Source: Leptospira kemamanensis (GTDB taxonomy: Bacteria > Spirochaetota > Leptospiria > Leptospirales > Leptospiraceae). From it: 64,000 nucleotides of DNA. Position numbers and translations under genes: made by a program. Of this stretch, positions 1 to 8,535 are shown one piece after another. The notes under the pieces are model-generated. The model was not told where the DNA came from. It searched no databases and saw only the letters and a list, made by a program, of their open reading frames with translations. The stretch spans positions 1 through 64,000 of the forward strand of contig NZ_RQGG01000005.1 of the NCBI RefSeq assembly GCF_004769665.1, in the 5' to 3' direction. Positions within the stretch are counted from its first letter, which is position 1, and the number at the start of each line of letters is the position of its first letter.

Positions 1-675
1 ATATAAGAGCAGTTACTTTCTAAAGAAAAAGTTACAAATAATTTTTACATTATTAAATGAAGGTCTACAAAAGCAGTTATTTGATAATCTCAAAAATGAT
101 AATGAGTCTGTAGCAGTAGCAGATTCAGTAGTATTATATAGTAGTTCATTAAGAGCCAATAAATTCAGGTCTAGAAGATACAAAACTGGAACAGCTTCTA
201 TATATTTGAGTAATAGTTTGGGAGGGGATCAGAAAGGGACGTTAGTACATACAGTTGGTATTAATGGAGGTATGTCCTTTTATAAATCTATTCCATTAAA
301 TAATCAGGAATACTTAGAGAAGGACTTAGATGATAAAATACCTAAGAACGTAAAGTTATACACTGACGAAGGTTATACGTTTATTTGGGACAGACCTAAT
401 CATAAAATGGTTAATCATTCTAAAAGAAGTAATGACCATAGATACAATATGAGTAGAGAGAGGTGGGTAACAAAAGAAGGAGTTTCTAGTAACGGAGCCG
501 AAGCTAGGAATAATTTATTAAAGCAGTCATTTAGAAGCTATGGGTTTGTAAGTCCTAAATGGTCACAACTTTACTTAAATGAGATTAGCTTTTTGGGGAA
601 TGTTAGATTTGTCCCTGAATTGAGGGAAGTTTTGACGGGGGGAATGGGTGAGGGTTTTGTGTGGGAAGGTGATAC
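1..675 (+). mobile_element. 3' part of an IS1595/ISXO2-like insertion sequence
   Basis: The open frame entering from the left edge encodes an ISXO2-type transposase catalytic domain. The element's left end lies outside the window, and no terminal inverted repeat or target duplication can be shown on the right. Similarity to the transposase stops near position 615-620, and the sequence then becomes G-rich up to the tRNA-Leu 3' end at 680. The first 600 bases are richer in A+T and in AGA, ATA and AGT codons than the chromosome that follows, which fits acquired DNA. The right boundary given here is approximate. Confidence 0.55.
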
Positions 676-775
676 CTACTGCTCGAAGGGGGACTCGAAC
701 CCCCACACCTTGCGGCACTACCACCTCAAAGTAGCGTGTCTACCAATTCCACCATCCGAGCGGGTGTGTATGTAG
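2..775 (+). CDS. IS1595/ISXO2-like transposase, 5'-partial, with an aberrant tail
   Basis: The frame is open from base 2, so the true start lies upstream of the window; a TTG at 206 is only an internal codon. Visible family features, in order, are a VADSVVLY segment (candidate first catalytic Asp), YTDEGY (second Asp), MVNHSKR, NGAEARNNLLKQSFR (candidate Glu) and a terminal SPKWSQLYLNE-type block, the usual end of the ISXO2 DDE domain. After LGNVRF the protein is no longer recognisable, and the frame runs antisense through the tRNA-Leu gene to a stop at 775. The natural C-terminus has therefore probably been lost, or the frame shifted. Family assignment is by motif recognition; activity is doubtful. 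Confidence 0.6.
   Translation, partial: YKSSYFLKKKLQIIFTLLNEGLQKQLFDNLKNDNESVAVADSVVLYSSSLRANKFRSRRYKTGTASIYLSNSLGGDQKGTLVHTVGINGGMSFYKSIPLNNQEYLEKDLDDKIPKNVKLYTDEGYTFIWDRPNHKMVNHSKRSNDHRYNMSRERWVTKEGVSSNGAEARNNLLKQSFRSYGFVSPKWSQLYLNEISFLGNVRFVPELREVLTGGMGEGFVWEGDTYCSKGDSNPHTLRHYHLKVACLPIPPSERVCM
680..761 (-). tRNA. tRNA-Leu (anticodon GAG)
   Basis: The minus strand folds as a class II tRNA. The acceptor stem pairs GCTCGGA with TTCGAGC, the D arm contains AATTGGTAGA, the anticodon stem-loop is CTACT-TTGAGGT-GGTAG with anticodon GAG, there is a long variable arm, and the T arm is GGGGG-TTCGAGT-CCCCC. The discriminator is A and no CCA is encoded. It reads CUC/CUU leucine codons. The degenerate transposase frame crosses it antisense. 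Confidence 0.96.
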
Positions 776-778
776 GAC

Positions 779-806
779 AGGTTAGGAAAACGGGTTCTTT
801 CGTCAA
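779..806 (-). promoter_or_regulatory. Candidate sigma-70 promoter for tRNA-Leu
   Basis: On the minus strand TTGACG (801-806) is followed after 16 bases by TAACCT (779-784), which ends 17 bases before the tRNA 5' end at 761. The -35 box is strong and the -10 is imperfect. Position and spacing fit a tRNA promoter; start-site data are lacking. Confidence 0.5.
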
Positions 807-867
807 GGAGATGAATTTTCTCTTGTCACTTGCCCTTAGTTTTCAGTAGGTTGTAGGGGTCATCAGT

Positions 868-1506
868 ATGCAAGTTTCCGATTTAACCTTTCGTTTCAAA
901 TTACTCTTTTTAGGGTTCTTATCACCTGTCTTCATTTCGTTAGGATTGTTATTTTCTAGTCCCTATTGGTTGGCAACTGACGCACCTTATCAAAAATCAG
1001 ATGTTGCGGTTCTCGAAATCACAGATACCCTCCCCACCAAAAAGCAACTGAAAGCAATATCCACACTGTATGCAAAATCAGATTTCAAAAAACTAATTCT
1101 TGTTAGCAAGGAAGACAAAACTCAAAACCAATTGATTGGGCCCTTTGAGATGGATCAAAAAACCAAAGAAATCCTGATTTCCAATGGAATTCCAAGTGCT
1201 CAAATGGTGACGGTTTTGATTCCCCTATCCAAAATGGGTGACACAGACGAGGCATCCAAAAACCTATTAAAAATAGCTGTTTCTGACAACTTAGGGTCAA
1301 TTTTGCTTCTGACACGTGAGTTTGAAAAACGACGTGTTCTGAATATTTACAAAAAAACACTCACCAGTTTGCCCGTGAAGGTCACAGCGTACAGTTTTCC
1401 CTCTGAAATTTCTCGATCCAATTGGTTTTTGTCGGAATCGGGTGTAAAAGAAATTTCAATCGAATTCGTACGTTATATTTATTCTTACATTAGAGGTATC
1501 CTTTAA
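868..1506 (+). CDS. DUF218 (YdcF/SanA)-like membrane-anchored protein
   Basis: A 212-residue protein with one hydrophobic N-terminal segment (about residues 12-32) followed by a soluble, presumably periplasmic, domain. The order of elements matches the DUF218 family: a NGIPSAQM segment, then a [18 protein letters not shown] segment where the family has a VTS-x-HM-RA motif, then [15 protein letters not shown] near the end. The family's conserved residues are only partly kept, so the assignment is tentative. DUF218 proteins are linked to envelope functions of unknown chemistry. The ATG at 868 is preceded by AGGGG. The stop lies one base before lysS, so the two genes are probably cotranscribed. 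Confidence 0.6.
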   Translation: MQVSDLTFRFKLLFLGFLSPVFISLGLLFSSPYWLATDAPYQKSDVAVLEITDTLPTKKQLKAISTLYAKSDFKKLILVSKEDKTQNQLIGPFEMDQKTKEILISNGIPSAQMVTVLIPLSKMGDTDEASKNLLKIAVSDNLGSILLLTREFEKRRVLNIYKKTLTSLPVKVTAYSFPSEISRSNWFLSESGVKEISIEFVRYIYSYIRGIL

Positions 1507-1507
1507 C

Positions 1508-3001
1508 ATGGATGAAATTAAAGATTCAAACGAACTCATCGAACAACGAATTCAAAAAATAAACGATTTGAAAACAAAAGGGATCAACCCTTACCCACTC
1601 CGTTTTTTTCCAGATGCAAATTCCAAATCTTTACTCGATTCCTTTGATCCAAACAACACGGAAAAAAAATCCTTCAAATTAGGAGGACGTTTGCATGCAA
1701 AACGTGTGATGGGAAAAGCTAGTTTTGCTCATTTAAAAGATGCAGAAGGTCTCATCCAATTGTATGCAACTCGGGATGACCTTGGTGAAGAAAACTATTC
1801 CCTTTTCAAATCCCTGGACCTAGGTGATTGGATTGGAATCGAAGGTTGGCTTTTCCAAACGCAAAAAGGGGAAACCACACTTCACTTAACAAACGTTCAA
1901 CTACTTGCAAAATGTATCCGCCCTCTTCCCGTTGTAAAAGAAAAAGACGGTGTAGTTTACGATGCGTTTTCCGATGTAGAACAACGATATCGAATGCGTT
2001 ATGTGGACCTTGTTGTGAATGAAAACGTACGCGAAACGTTCAAGATGCGTTCTCGTATCATTTCGGAAATCCGAAAGTTTTTAACGAACGAAGGATTTTT
2101 GGAAGTGGAAACTCCAATGATGCAACCCATTGCTGGAGGAGCAGCGGCAAGACCGTTTGTCACTCACCACAACACTCTCGATATGGAATTATTCCTCCGC
2201 ATCGCACCAGAACTTTATCTGAAACGCCTCATTGTAGGTGGAATGGACCGAGTGTTTGAACTCAACAGAAACTTTCGAAATGAAGGAATTTCCACCAAAC
2301 ACAACCCTGAATTTACCATGATGGAAGCCTATATGGCGTTTGGTGACATGGAAACTATGTTGTCTCTTACAGAAAGGATGATTGTTTCTGTGGCCCAATC
2401 CATTGGAAAAGGTTTAAAATTTGCTTATGGAAAAGACCAAATAGACCTCACTCCTCCTTGGAAGCGAGTCAAATACATTGATATCATCAAGGAATATTCA
2501 GGAATTGATTTTAGCCAAATTGTGGATGTAAAAGAAGCAATCGAAAAAGCGAAATCCAAAGGTGTTGATTCTTCTGATTCCGTTTCCATATGGAAAGTAT
2601 GTGATGACGTGTTTAGTTCTCTTGTGGAACCTCACCTCATCCAACCGATCTTTATCACAGATTTTCCGAAGGAACTCTCCCCACTCGCCAAATCAAGAGA
2701 AGACGATCCAAAATATGTGGAACGTTTTGAACCTTATGTTGCCGGTAGAGAGATTGGAAACGCTTTTACGGAGTTAAACGATCCTTTTGACCAAAGAGAA
2801 CGTTTTGAAGAACAAGTGAAACAAAGGGAAGCTGGGGACGACGAAGCCTTTATGATGGATGATGATTACATTCGTGCACTCGAATATGGGCTTCCTCCTA
2901 CCGGTGGACTTGGAATTGGAATCGATCGCTTGGTGATGTTACTGACTGACTCTCATTCTATCAGGGATACAATTTTATTCCCTCTCATGAGGCCAGAATA
3001 A
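1508..3001 (+). CDS. lysS: Lysyl-tRNA synthetase, class II
   Basis: Attaches lysine to tRNA-Lys in the cytoplasm using ATP. The 497-residue length is normal for class II LysRS. An N-terminal OB-fold anticodon-binding domain (about residues 55-150) is followed by the class II core: motif 1 around RYVDLVVNE and FLEVETPMM, motif 2 in [13 protein letters not shown], and motif 3 in [11 protein letters not shown] close to the C-terminus. It begins one base after the DUF218-like gene and ends before a strong terminator. A tRNA-Lys gene lies elsewhere in the window at 32912-32984. Nothing unusual is seen. Confidence 0.97.
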   Translation: MDEIKDSNELIEQRIQKINDLKTKGINPYPLRFFPDANSKSLLDSFDPNNTEKKSFKLGGRLHAKRVMGKASFAHLKDAEGLIQLYATRDDLGEENYSLFKSLDLGDWIGIEGWLFQTQKGETTLHLTNVQLLAKCIRPLPVVKEKDGVVYDAFSDVEQRYRMRYVDLVVNENVRETFKMRSRIISEIRKFLTNEGFLEVETPMMQPIAGGAAARPFVTHHNTLDMELFLRIAPELYLKRLIVGGMDRVFELNRNFRNEGISTKHNPEFTMMEAYMAFGDMETMLSLTERMIVSVAQSIGKGLKFAYGKDQIDLTPPWKRVKYIDIIKEYSGIDFSQIVDVKEAIEKAKSKGVDSSDSVSIWKVCDDVFSSLVEPHLIQPIFITDFPKELSPLAKSREDDPKYVERFEPYVAGREIGNAFTELNDPFDQRERFEEQVKQREAGDDEAFMMDDDYIRALEYGLPPTGGLGIGIDRLVMLLTDSHSIRDTILFPLMRPE

Positions 3002-3041
3002 AGCCACACCTGATTGAAACCTCTCAAACGATGATAGGTAT

Positions 3042-3085
3042 AAAAAAACCTCTCCTGATCAATCGATTTTGGAGAGGTTTTTTTT
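3042..3085. terminator. Bidirectional Rho-independent terminator between lysS and a lipoprotein gene
   Basis: AAAAAACCTCTCC and GGAGAGGTTTTTT flank a loop of about 15 bases. The T tract follows the stem on the plus strand (after lysS), and the A tract gives a T tract on the minus strand, so it can also end the convergent lipoprotein transcript. The rest of the 190-base gap holds only a short imperfect hairpin at 3147-3165 without a T tract. Confidence 0.9.
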
Positions 3086-3191
3086 GGATATTCAATGCAA
3101 AGAGTCACTTAACATAAGGCTTTCTATTCTAGCTTTTTTACGAACACCGAGGAATCGAAATTCCGCGATATTCGAAAAAAACACTGCCCAA

Positions 3192-3740
3192 TTAACGTTT
3201 GTTAATATTGAGTTTTGGTTCTGATTCGATCACTCGGATCAGTTTTGACAAATTCGTTTGGAAACTAGAAGTTTGGCTTGCCGTCAATTGGTAATTGATG
3301 GTTTCCCTTCTGTTGGTATAACTGATGGTGATATTTTGGTTTTCGCCAATCTTAGGCAAAATCTCTTGTGTGAGAGCCGAAGTCACAACGATTGTATCGG
3401 AATAATCTGTGTTTGTTTTTTTGAGGTTGTACCACGTCTCACCTAACTTTAAAGAGACTCCAATTGGGATATCTACATCAAACGTTCCAATTTCATACAT
3501 GAGAAAATAAGTTACGGCTCCCGTGCCATTATCTCGTTCCGCTTTGAAATACACACAAGGCTTTTTTCCTGAAAATACCCATAGGTATTTTTGCATACAG
3601 ATGTCTTTAGAAATCGCAGTTTGTTGCTCTAAAGTCGGTTCTGGAGTCACCACAAAGGCCTTTGTTCCCGAACAGGAAACTAGGACCAAAAAAAGGAGGA
3701 AAATGGAGGAAATTCGGGTCAATGAGAAGATTCTTTCCAT
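3192..3740 (-). CDS. Putative spirochaetal lipoprotein of unknown function
   Basis: A 182-residue protein with a short basic N-terminus, a hydrophobic stretch and a lipobox ending LVSC at about residue 23, followed by SGTK. This is a good spirochaetal lipoprotein signal, so membrane anchoring is inferred. The mature part contains two cysteines close together (ICMQKYLWVF and KKPCVYF) and beta-rich segments, and I do not recognise the family. It is divergent from serA with 57 bases between start codons, so both promoters must lie in that gap or in the opposing gene. It ends facing the shared terminator after lysS. Confidence 0.8.
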   Translation of the reverse strand: MERIFSLTRISSIFLLFLVLVSCSGTKAFVVTPEPTLEQQTAISKDICMQKYLWVFSGKKPCVYFKAERDNGTGAVTYFLMYEIGTFDVDIPIGVSLKLGETWYNLKKTNTDYSDTIVVTSALTQEILPKIGENQNITISYTNRRETINYQLTASQTSSFQTNLSKLIRVIESEPKLNINKR

Positions 3741-3797
3741 GATACACCCAACCTTTTTCGAGATGCAAGGTTTGGCAAAGGAAAAAATCCTGTTCCT

Positions 3798-5021
3798 ATG
3801 GTATCTTATCCCAAAGGAAAAATAAAAGTCCTACTTCTGGAAAACATCCACAAGGATGCATACGAACTTTTCCACCGAGATGGTTTTGATGTGACTCTCG
3901 TGAAAGATGCAATGGAAGAAGAAGAACTCGTTGCAAAAATCGCAGATGTACATGTTTTAGGCATTCGTAGCAAAACCAATGTCTCCAAAAAGGCACTGGA
4001 ACATGCGAAAAAATTAATGACCATCGGCTGTTTCTGTATTGGAACCAACCAAGTTGAATTGGAAGAAGCGGAGAAAAAAGCCGTTCCTGTTTTCAATGCC
4101 CCCTATAGCAACACAAGGTCTGTCGCAGAACTTGTCATTGCTGAGATCATTATGCTCGCAAGAAAAGCGTCTGACCAATCCAGAGATGTCCACCTTGGCA
4201 AATGGAATAAAATTGCCAAAGGATGTTTTGAAGTTCGCGGTAAAACGCTCGGGATCATCGGTTATGGCCACATAGGAACCCAAGTTTCAGTTCTTGCGGA
4301 ATCAATGGGAATGCGAGTGGTGTTTTATGACATTATCTCCAAACTTCCTCTTGGCAATGCAACAGCAGCACCAAGTTACGAAGACTTACTAAGACAGTCT
4401 GACTTTATCTCCTTTCATGTTCCTGAAACAGAAGAAACCAAAAACCTTTTCCGTAAAGAACATTTGCCTCTGCTTAAAAACGGATCTTATGTTTTGAATT
4501 TATCTCGTGGAAAGGTACTTGAAATTGATGCCATTGTAGAAGGGATCAAATCAGGTAAAATTGCTGGTGCTGGTGTGGACGTATTCCCGGAAGAACCAAA
4601 ATCAAATGATGATCCTTTTGTAAGTGCACTCCAAGGACTTCCAAACGTGATCCTCACTCCGCATATCGGTGGTTCTACGGAAGAAGCACAAAAAAACATT
4701 GGAACTGAAGTAGCTGAAAAACTGTTAAAATTCATCAATAATGGATCAACTACATTCTCCGTGAACTTTCCCAACATTGAACTTGGTAGTTTGAAATCGG
4801 GATACCACCGTATTTTAAACATCCACCAAAACCAACCAGGTTTCCTAAGGGATATCAACTCCATCATTTCTGATATGGGTGGAAATATCCTCACACAAAA
4901 CTTAAGCACATCAGCTAACATTGGTTACTTAAGCATGGAAATCGACAAAAACTTGGGTGATGAATTAAAAAATAAAATCAAAGCTCACAAACATTCGATT
5001 CGAACAAGAATCCTCTATTAA
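3798..5021 (+). CDS. serA: D-3-phosphoglycerate dehydrogenase with C-terminal ACT domain
   Basis: Oxidises 3-phosphoglycerate to 3-phosphohydroxypyruvate with NAD, the first step of serine synthesis. The 407-residue length is that of the E. coli-type enzyme. The NAD site is GKTLGIIGYGHIGTQV. The catalytic Arg lies in LNLSRGKVLEID, the Glu in VDVFPEEP and the His in TPHIGGST. A C-terminal ACT domain (about residues 330-407) begins near HRILNIHQNQPGFL and is expected to mediate serine feedback. Serine also feeds cysteine, a precursor for the glutathione genes nearby. It stands upstream of the glyoxalase gene with a 23-base gap. Confidence 0.95.
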   Translation: MVSYPKGKIKVLLLENIHKDAYELFHRDGFDVTLVKDAMEEEELVAKIADVHVLGIRSKTNVSKKALEHAKKLMTIGCFCIGTNQVELEEAEKKAVPVFNAPYSNTRSVAELVIAEIIMLARKASDQSRDVHLGKWNKIAKGCFEVRGKTLGIIGYGHIGTQVSVLAESMGMRVVFYDIISKLPLGNATAAPSYEDLLRQSDFISFHVPETEETKNLFRKEHLPLLKNGSYVLNLSRGKVLEIDAIVEGIKSGKIAGAGVDVFPEEPKSNDDPFVSALQGLPNVILTPHIGGSTEEAQKNIGTEVAEKLLKFINNGSTTFSVNFPNIELGSLKSGYHRILNIHQNQPGFLRDINSIISDMGGNILTQNLSTSANIGYLSMEIDKNLGDELKNKIKAHKHSIRTRILY

Positions 5022-5044
5022 AAAATGGGAAGGATGGAATCCTA

Positions 5045-5821
5045 ATGATTGAAGTCCTTCCCATTTTCACGAACTCTCCCCTTCGCAATTATAGTTATCT
5101 TATTTTCTCCCATAGAACCGGTGAAGTGTATTGTGTGGATCCATATAATGCACCACTCCTACTCAATCAGATTCGCAAATTAGGTTTAAAATTAGAAGGG
5201 ATACTCAATACGCATGAGCATGGAGACCATACTCAAGGAAATTTAGAATTAAAAGAAGAAACGAAATGCCTTGTGTATGGACACAAGAATGCAAAAGGAA
5301 AAATACCAGGCCTAGACAAAAGCTTAGAAGAAGGTGAAATTTGTTTTTCCGTAGAAGGAGAAAGTATCGAGGTTTGGGATACTCCCGGACATACCTTTTC
5401 ACATTTGAGTTTTGTACATCGAAATCCAAAAACCGTGTTAGGTATTTTTTCAGGAGATACCTTATTCAATGTAGGAGTTGGAAATTGTTTTCGAGGTGGG
5501 GATCCGAATACTTTGTATGAAACGATTGAAAATCGTTATGCCACACTTCCCGATTCTTGTATTCTGTATCCTGGCCACGATTATTGGGAGAATAATCTGG
5601 CCTTTTCTAAACATATTGAACCCATTCACGAAGAGAGAGAATTGTTTCAAAAAACACTTACCTCTCATTTCATTTCAACCATCGGACTTGAAAAAAAATT
5701 AAGCCCCTTTTTTCGTCGTGAATCAGAATCCATAAGAGACCGACTAACAGAAATGGGAGAAACGGTCACAGATGATCGTTCTATATTTTTAATCTTACGT
5801 AAACTGAGAGATCATTGGTAA
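5045..5821 (+). CDS. gloB: Metallo-beta-lactamase fold hydrolase, glyoxalase II (hydroxyacylglutathione hydrolase) type
   Basis: Expected to hydrolyse S-lactoylglutathione to lactate and glutathione. The length of 258 residues is standard for glyoxalase II. The binuclear metal site is visible: THEHGDH (His57, His59, Asp61, His62), His116 in DTPGHTFSH, Asp138 in FSGDTLF and His178 in YPGHDYW. The C-terminal part resembles the HAGH C-terminal domain. It follows serA closely and precedes a MAPEG gene, so it opens a run of glutathione-related genes. Related MBL thioesterases with other substrates cannot be excluded. Confidence 0.88.
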   Translation: MIEVLPIFTNSPLRNYSYLIFSHRTGEVYCVDPYNAPLLLNQIRKLGLKLEGILNTHEHGDHTQGNLELKEETKCLVYGHKNAKGKIPGLDKSLEEGEICFSVEGESIEVWDTPGHTFSHLSFVHRNPKTVLGIFSGDTLFNVGVGNCFRGGDPNTLYETIENRYATLPDSCILYPGHDYWENNLAFSKHIEPIHEERELFQKTLTSHFISTIGLEKKLSPFFRRESESIRDRLTEMGETVTDDRSIFLILRKLRDHW

Positions 5822-5866
5822 AATTTTCATTTTACAAAAGGGAATCGCCCTTTTACTTTTAGTCAA

Positions 5867-6259
5867 ATGACAATTCTTATCATCTGCCTTCTCCTTTCCA
5901 TATTTCAAATTTATTTAGCTAAGGCTGTTGTTGCTGTTGCAATGTCCCGCGAAGGAAAAGGATACGACAACCATCATCCACGTATGCAACAATCCAAACT
6001 AACGGGTTGGGGCGCAAGGGCAGTCGCCGCTCACCAAAATGGATTTGAAGCATTCCCTATATTTGCGATTGCAATCCTTCTCAATTTAATCATTGAAGTA
6101 GATTTTTATTTCGCTGAAATCCTCGCACTCAGTTTTGTTTCCTTACGTTTTTTATACATTTACCTGTACATTGCTGATTTTTCCTTTGCACGTTCTACCA
6201 CATGGACACTCGCATTTCTTTGTAATATTGGATTGTATATCTTACCATTAGTCTATTAA
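5867..6259 (+). CDS. MAPEG family integral membrane protein
   Basis: A 130-residue protein with four predicted hydrophobic segments and the family signature RAVAAHQNGFEAFPIF (Arg, His, Asn, Glu, Phe) at about residues 52-67. MAPEG proteins are membrane enzymes of eicosanoid and glutathione metabolism; some are glutathione S-transferases or peroxidases, but many bacterial members are uncharacterised. Its place between glyoxalase II and the glutathione operons supports a thiol-related role, which is inference. Stop to the next start is 17 bases. Confidence 0.85.
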   Translation: MTILIICLLLSIFQIYLAKAVVAVAMSREGKGYDNHHPRMQQSKLTGWGARAVAAHQNGFEAFPIFAIAILLNLIIEVDFYFAEILALSFVSLRFLYIYLYIADFSFARSTTWTLAFLCNIGLYILPLVY

Positions 6260-6276
6260 GTTTCTCTCATAAACCA

Positions 6277-7050
6277 TTGAAACGAATTTCCATTTTATTT
6301 CTACTCATCTTGGTATTTGGGTTTGGTTATGTACTTTTTTCTGAATCGAATGAAGCAGAAACTAGTAGTAAAAATAGAATCACTGACTTCCAAAAAGCCA
6401 AACGCGTGTTAAAACGTTTTTACAAACAAGTTGGAAAAGATTTTTATTGTGGTTGTCGTTTTGAAAAAGATGAGGAAGAACTTGGTCGTTTCAAAATCGA
6501 TCATAGCTCATGCGGTTTGGAAGCAAGAAAAGATGGAAAACGCCAAACATGGATTGAATGGGAACATATAGTTCCCGCGCATAGTTTTGGTAAAAACAGG
6601 GAGTGTTGGACCAAACCCAATTGTGAAGTGAATGGGAAATTATGGAAAGGGCGTAAATGTTGTACGGCAACAGACCCCGAGTTCAATTTGATCGAGGCAG
6701 ACTTACATAATATCGTACCTGTTCCTGGGGAAATCAATGCTGACCGAGGCATCTTTCCTTTTGGTGAAATCGAAGGGGAAGTTAGACTTTATGGTGATTG
6801 TGACTTCGAAGTGAATTTCCAAAAATCAATCGCCGAACCAAAACCAGAGATTCGCGGGGACATTGCTCGCATCTATTTTTATATGGAATGGCGTTACCAA
6901 ATTCCCATCCCAGATGGGAAACGCGAACTTTACCAATCCTGGCACAAACTTGACCCTCCCGATACCTTTGAAATTCGGAAAAACGAACTGGTAGAACGAA
7001 TCCAGAAGGTGAAAAACCCTTTTGTGGAGGGCGAAATTCCCGTTCCATAA
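6277..7050 (+). CDS. endA: Secreted endonuclease I family DNase (EndA/Dns)
   Basis: A 257-residue protein with an N-terminal signal peptide or anchor (residues 1-21), so export is likely. The nuclease core has WIEWEHIVPAHSFG (catalytic His and metal-site region), paired cysteines (YCGC, CGLE, RECW, NCEV, RKCC, GDCDF) expected to form disulphides, and the family block DLHNIVPVPGEINADRG with FPFGEIEGE. Endonuclease I cleaves double-stranded DNA non-specifically in the periplasm or medium. The start is a TTG at 6277 with no clear ribosome site. A role in nutrient scavenging or DNA uptake is possible but not shown. Confidence 0.88.
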   Translation: MKRISILFLLILVFGFGYVLFSESNEAETSSKNRITDFQKAKRVLKRFYKQVGKDFYCGCRFEKDEEELGRFKIDHSSCGLEARKDGKRQTWIEWEHIVPAHSFGKNRECWTKPNCEVNGKLWKGRKCCTATDPEFNLIEADLHNIVPVPGEINADRGIFPFGEIEGEVRLYGDCDFEVNFQKSIAEPKPEIRGDIARIYFYMEWRYQIPIPDGKRELYQSWHKLDPPDTFEIRKNELVERIQKVKNPFVEGEIPVP

Positions 7051-7149
7051 AGTTTTTGGCCCATTTTTCAAAACTAACGATTTCTAAAATTGCCAAAACA
7101 AAGATAGCTTCATTTACAGATTTGGGCATGTTTGGAGTCTGGAACCAGT

Positions 7150-8535
7150 ATGAAAGAATATGACATCTTGGTGATTGGCGCGGGAGCAGGAACAAAACTC
7201 GTGACTCCGCCTTCCCAAATCGGCAAACGGGTGGCCGTGTTCGAAAAGGAAACCCCAGGAGGAACTTGCCTGAACCGGGGTTGTATTCCTTCCAAGATGG
7301 TCATTTATCCCTCGGAGCTTCTCCGACTGAGAAAAGAATCCAGACGATTCGGAATTTATGATGCGGAAGCACCTACATTCGATGTAAATTCGATTTTCAA
7401 ACGAGTGAATGCGACAGTCAAATCTGACTCCAACTCCATCCCTGTCGCCTATGACAAAAATCCGAACATTCATTATTATCCAAAAAAAGTTTGGTTTCAG
7501 GCTTCGAAAATTCTAACCGATGGAGAAGAAACCTATACCGCCAAACATATCTTTGTTGTTACAGGTACAAGACCCTATATTCCAAACATTCCTGGATTAA
7601 AAGATACCCCGTTTTGGACTTCCAGAGAAGCTCTCTCCCCCGATGTTTTTCCCAAATCCCTACTCATCCTCGGTGCAGGCTTCATCTCACTGGAATTAGG
7701 TGCCGCCTATCAGGCGTATGGATGTCAAGTAACAGGTTTAACCCGAGGCGAAGTATTAAAACATGCCGACGGAGAGATCAAAAAAGAATTAAATGCACAT
7801 TTACCATTCCCAATCCATACCGATTTTACCTTTTCCTCCGTGGAATACAAAAACAAAGTATTTCGTGTTCATGGAAAAAACAAGGAAGGGAACGAGGTAT
7901 TCCTGGAAGCAGAACAACTGCTAGTTGCCACAGGGATCAAACCCAATACAGAAGAGTTACACCTAGAAAATACAAAAATCCAAGTGAATGCTGAAGGTTA
8001 TATTCTTGTGGATGATACCTTACAAACCACAGAACCAGGTGTGTATGCATTTGGAGATGTAATTGGCCGGTATTTTTTTCGTCATAGTGCTAATTACGAA
8101 GGGGAATATCTTTTTGAACACCTCTTTGGACAAAAATCACAAAAACCGATTCTTTACCCACCCATGCCGGAAGCCATTTTTACCTATCCCCAAATTGCAA
8201 GTGTTGGAAAAACCGAAGAGGAATTACAATCGGAAAACATTCCTTATTACAAAGGTGTGAATCCCTATTCCTCTAGTGCCACAGGAATGGCTCGTCTGTC
8301 CCATTCTGGTTTTGTCAAAGTCCTCGTTTCCAAAGAAACCGAACAATTACTAGGTGCCCATATCATCGGAGAAGAAGCCGCAAATTTACTTCACCAAATT
8401 CTGATGGGTATGTATTTAAAAGCAACACTCGATGATTATTTGGGAATGATTTATATCCACCCTGCTATTTCCGAAATCACAAGGAATGCCTTTCGAAAGG
8501 TTCGTGAACAAAAACTGAAAGAGGGAAAACTATGA
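7150..8535 (+). CDS. Pyridine nucleotide-disulphide oxidoreductase, class I (mycothione reductase/dihydrolipoamide dehydrogenase-like)
   Basis: A flavoprotein expected to use NAD(P)H to reduce a disulphide. Visible are the FAD motif VIGAGAGTKLV, the redox disulphide GGTCLNRGCIPSK, the second dinucleotide motif ILGAGFISLELG, the FAD-binding YAFGDVIGRY, and a C-terminal HPAISEI holding the catalytic His and Glu (usually HPT). The GxGxGT form of the first motif is closer to mycothione reductase (GTGSGN) than to lipoamide dehydrogenase. The substrate is unknown; a low-molecular-weight thiol is suggested by the bolA-grx-GST genes in the same operon. I chose ATG 7150; an in-frame TTG at 7132 is the alternative. 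It overlaps trhO by 4 bases. Confidence 0.88.
   Translation: MKEYDILVIGAGAGTKLVTPPSQIGKRVAVFEKETPGGTCLNRGCIPSKMVIYPSELLRLRKESRRFGIYDAEAPTFDVNSIFKRVNATVKSDSNSIPVAYDKNPNIHYYPKKVWFQASKILTDGEETYTAKHIFVVTGTRPYIPNIPGLKDTPFWTSREALSPDVFPKSLLILGAGFISLELGAAYQAYGCQVTGLTRGEVLKHADGEIKKELNAHLPFPIHTDFTFSSVEYKNKVFRVHGKNKEGNEVFLEAEQLLVATGIKPNTEELHLENTKIQVNAEGYILVDDTLQTTEPGVYAFGDVIGRYFFRHSANYEGEYLFEHLFGQKSQKPILYPPMPEAIFTYPQIASVGKTEEELQSENIPYYKGVNPYSSSATGMARLSHSGFVKVLVSKETEQLLGAHIIGEEAANLLHQILMGMYLKATLDDYLGMIYIHPAISEITRNAFRKVREQKLKEGKL

Noticed and set aside
206..775. A self-contained 189-residue protein starting at TTG 206
   Set aside because: The frame is open to base 2 and the transposase similarity extends upstream of 206, so this is only part of a longer gene; its last 30 residues are antisense tRNA.
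1103..1360. Antisense frame within the DUF218-like gene
   Set aside because: No recognisable product and fully contained in a better-supported gene on the other strand.
3147..3165. Hairpin GAGGAAT-CGAA-ATTCCGC in the lysS-lipoprotein gap
   Set aside because: Short, with one mismatch and no T tract on either strand; the real terminator is at 3042-3085.
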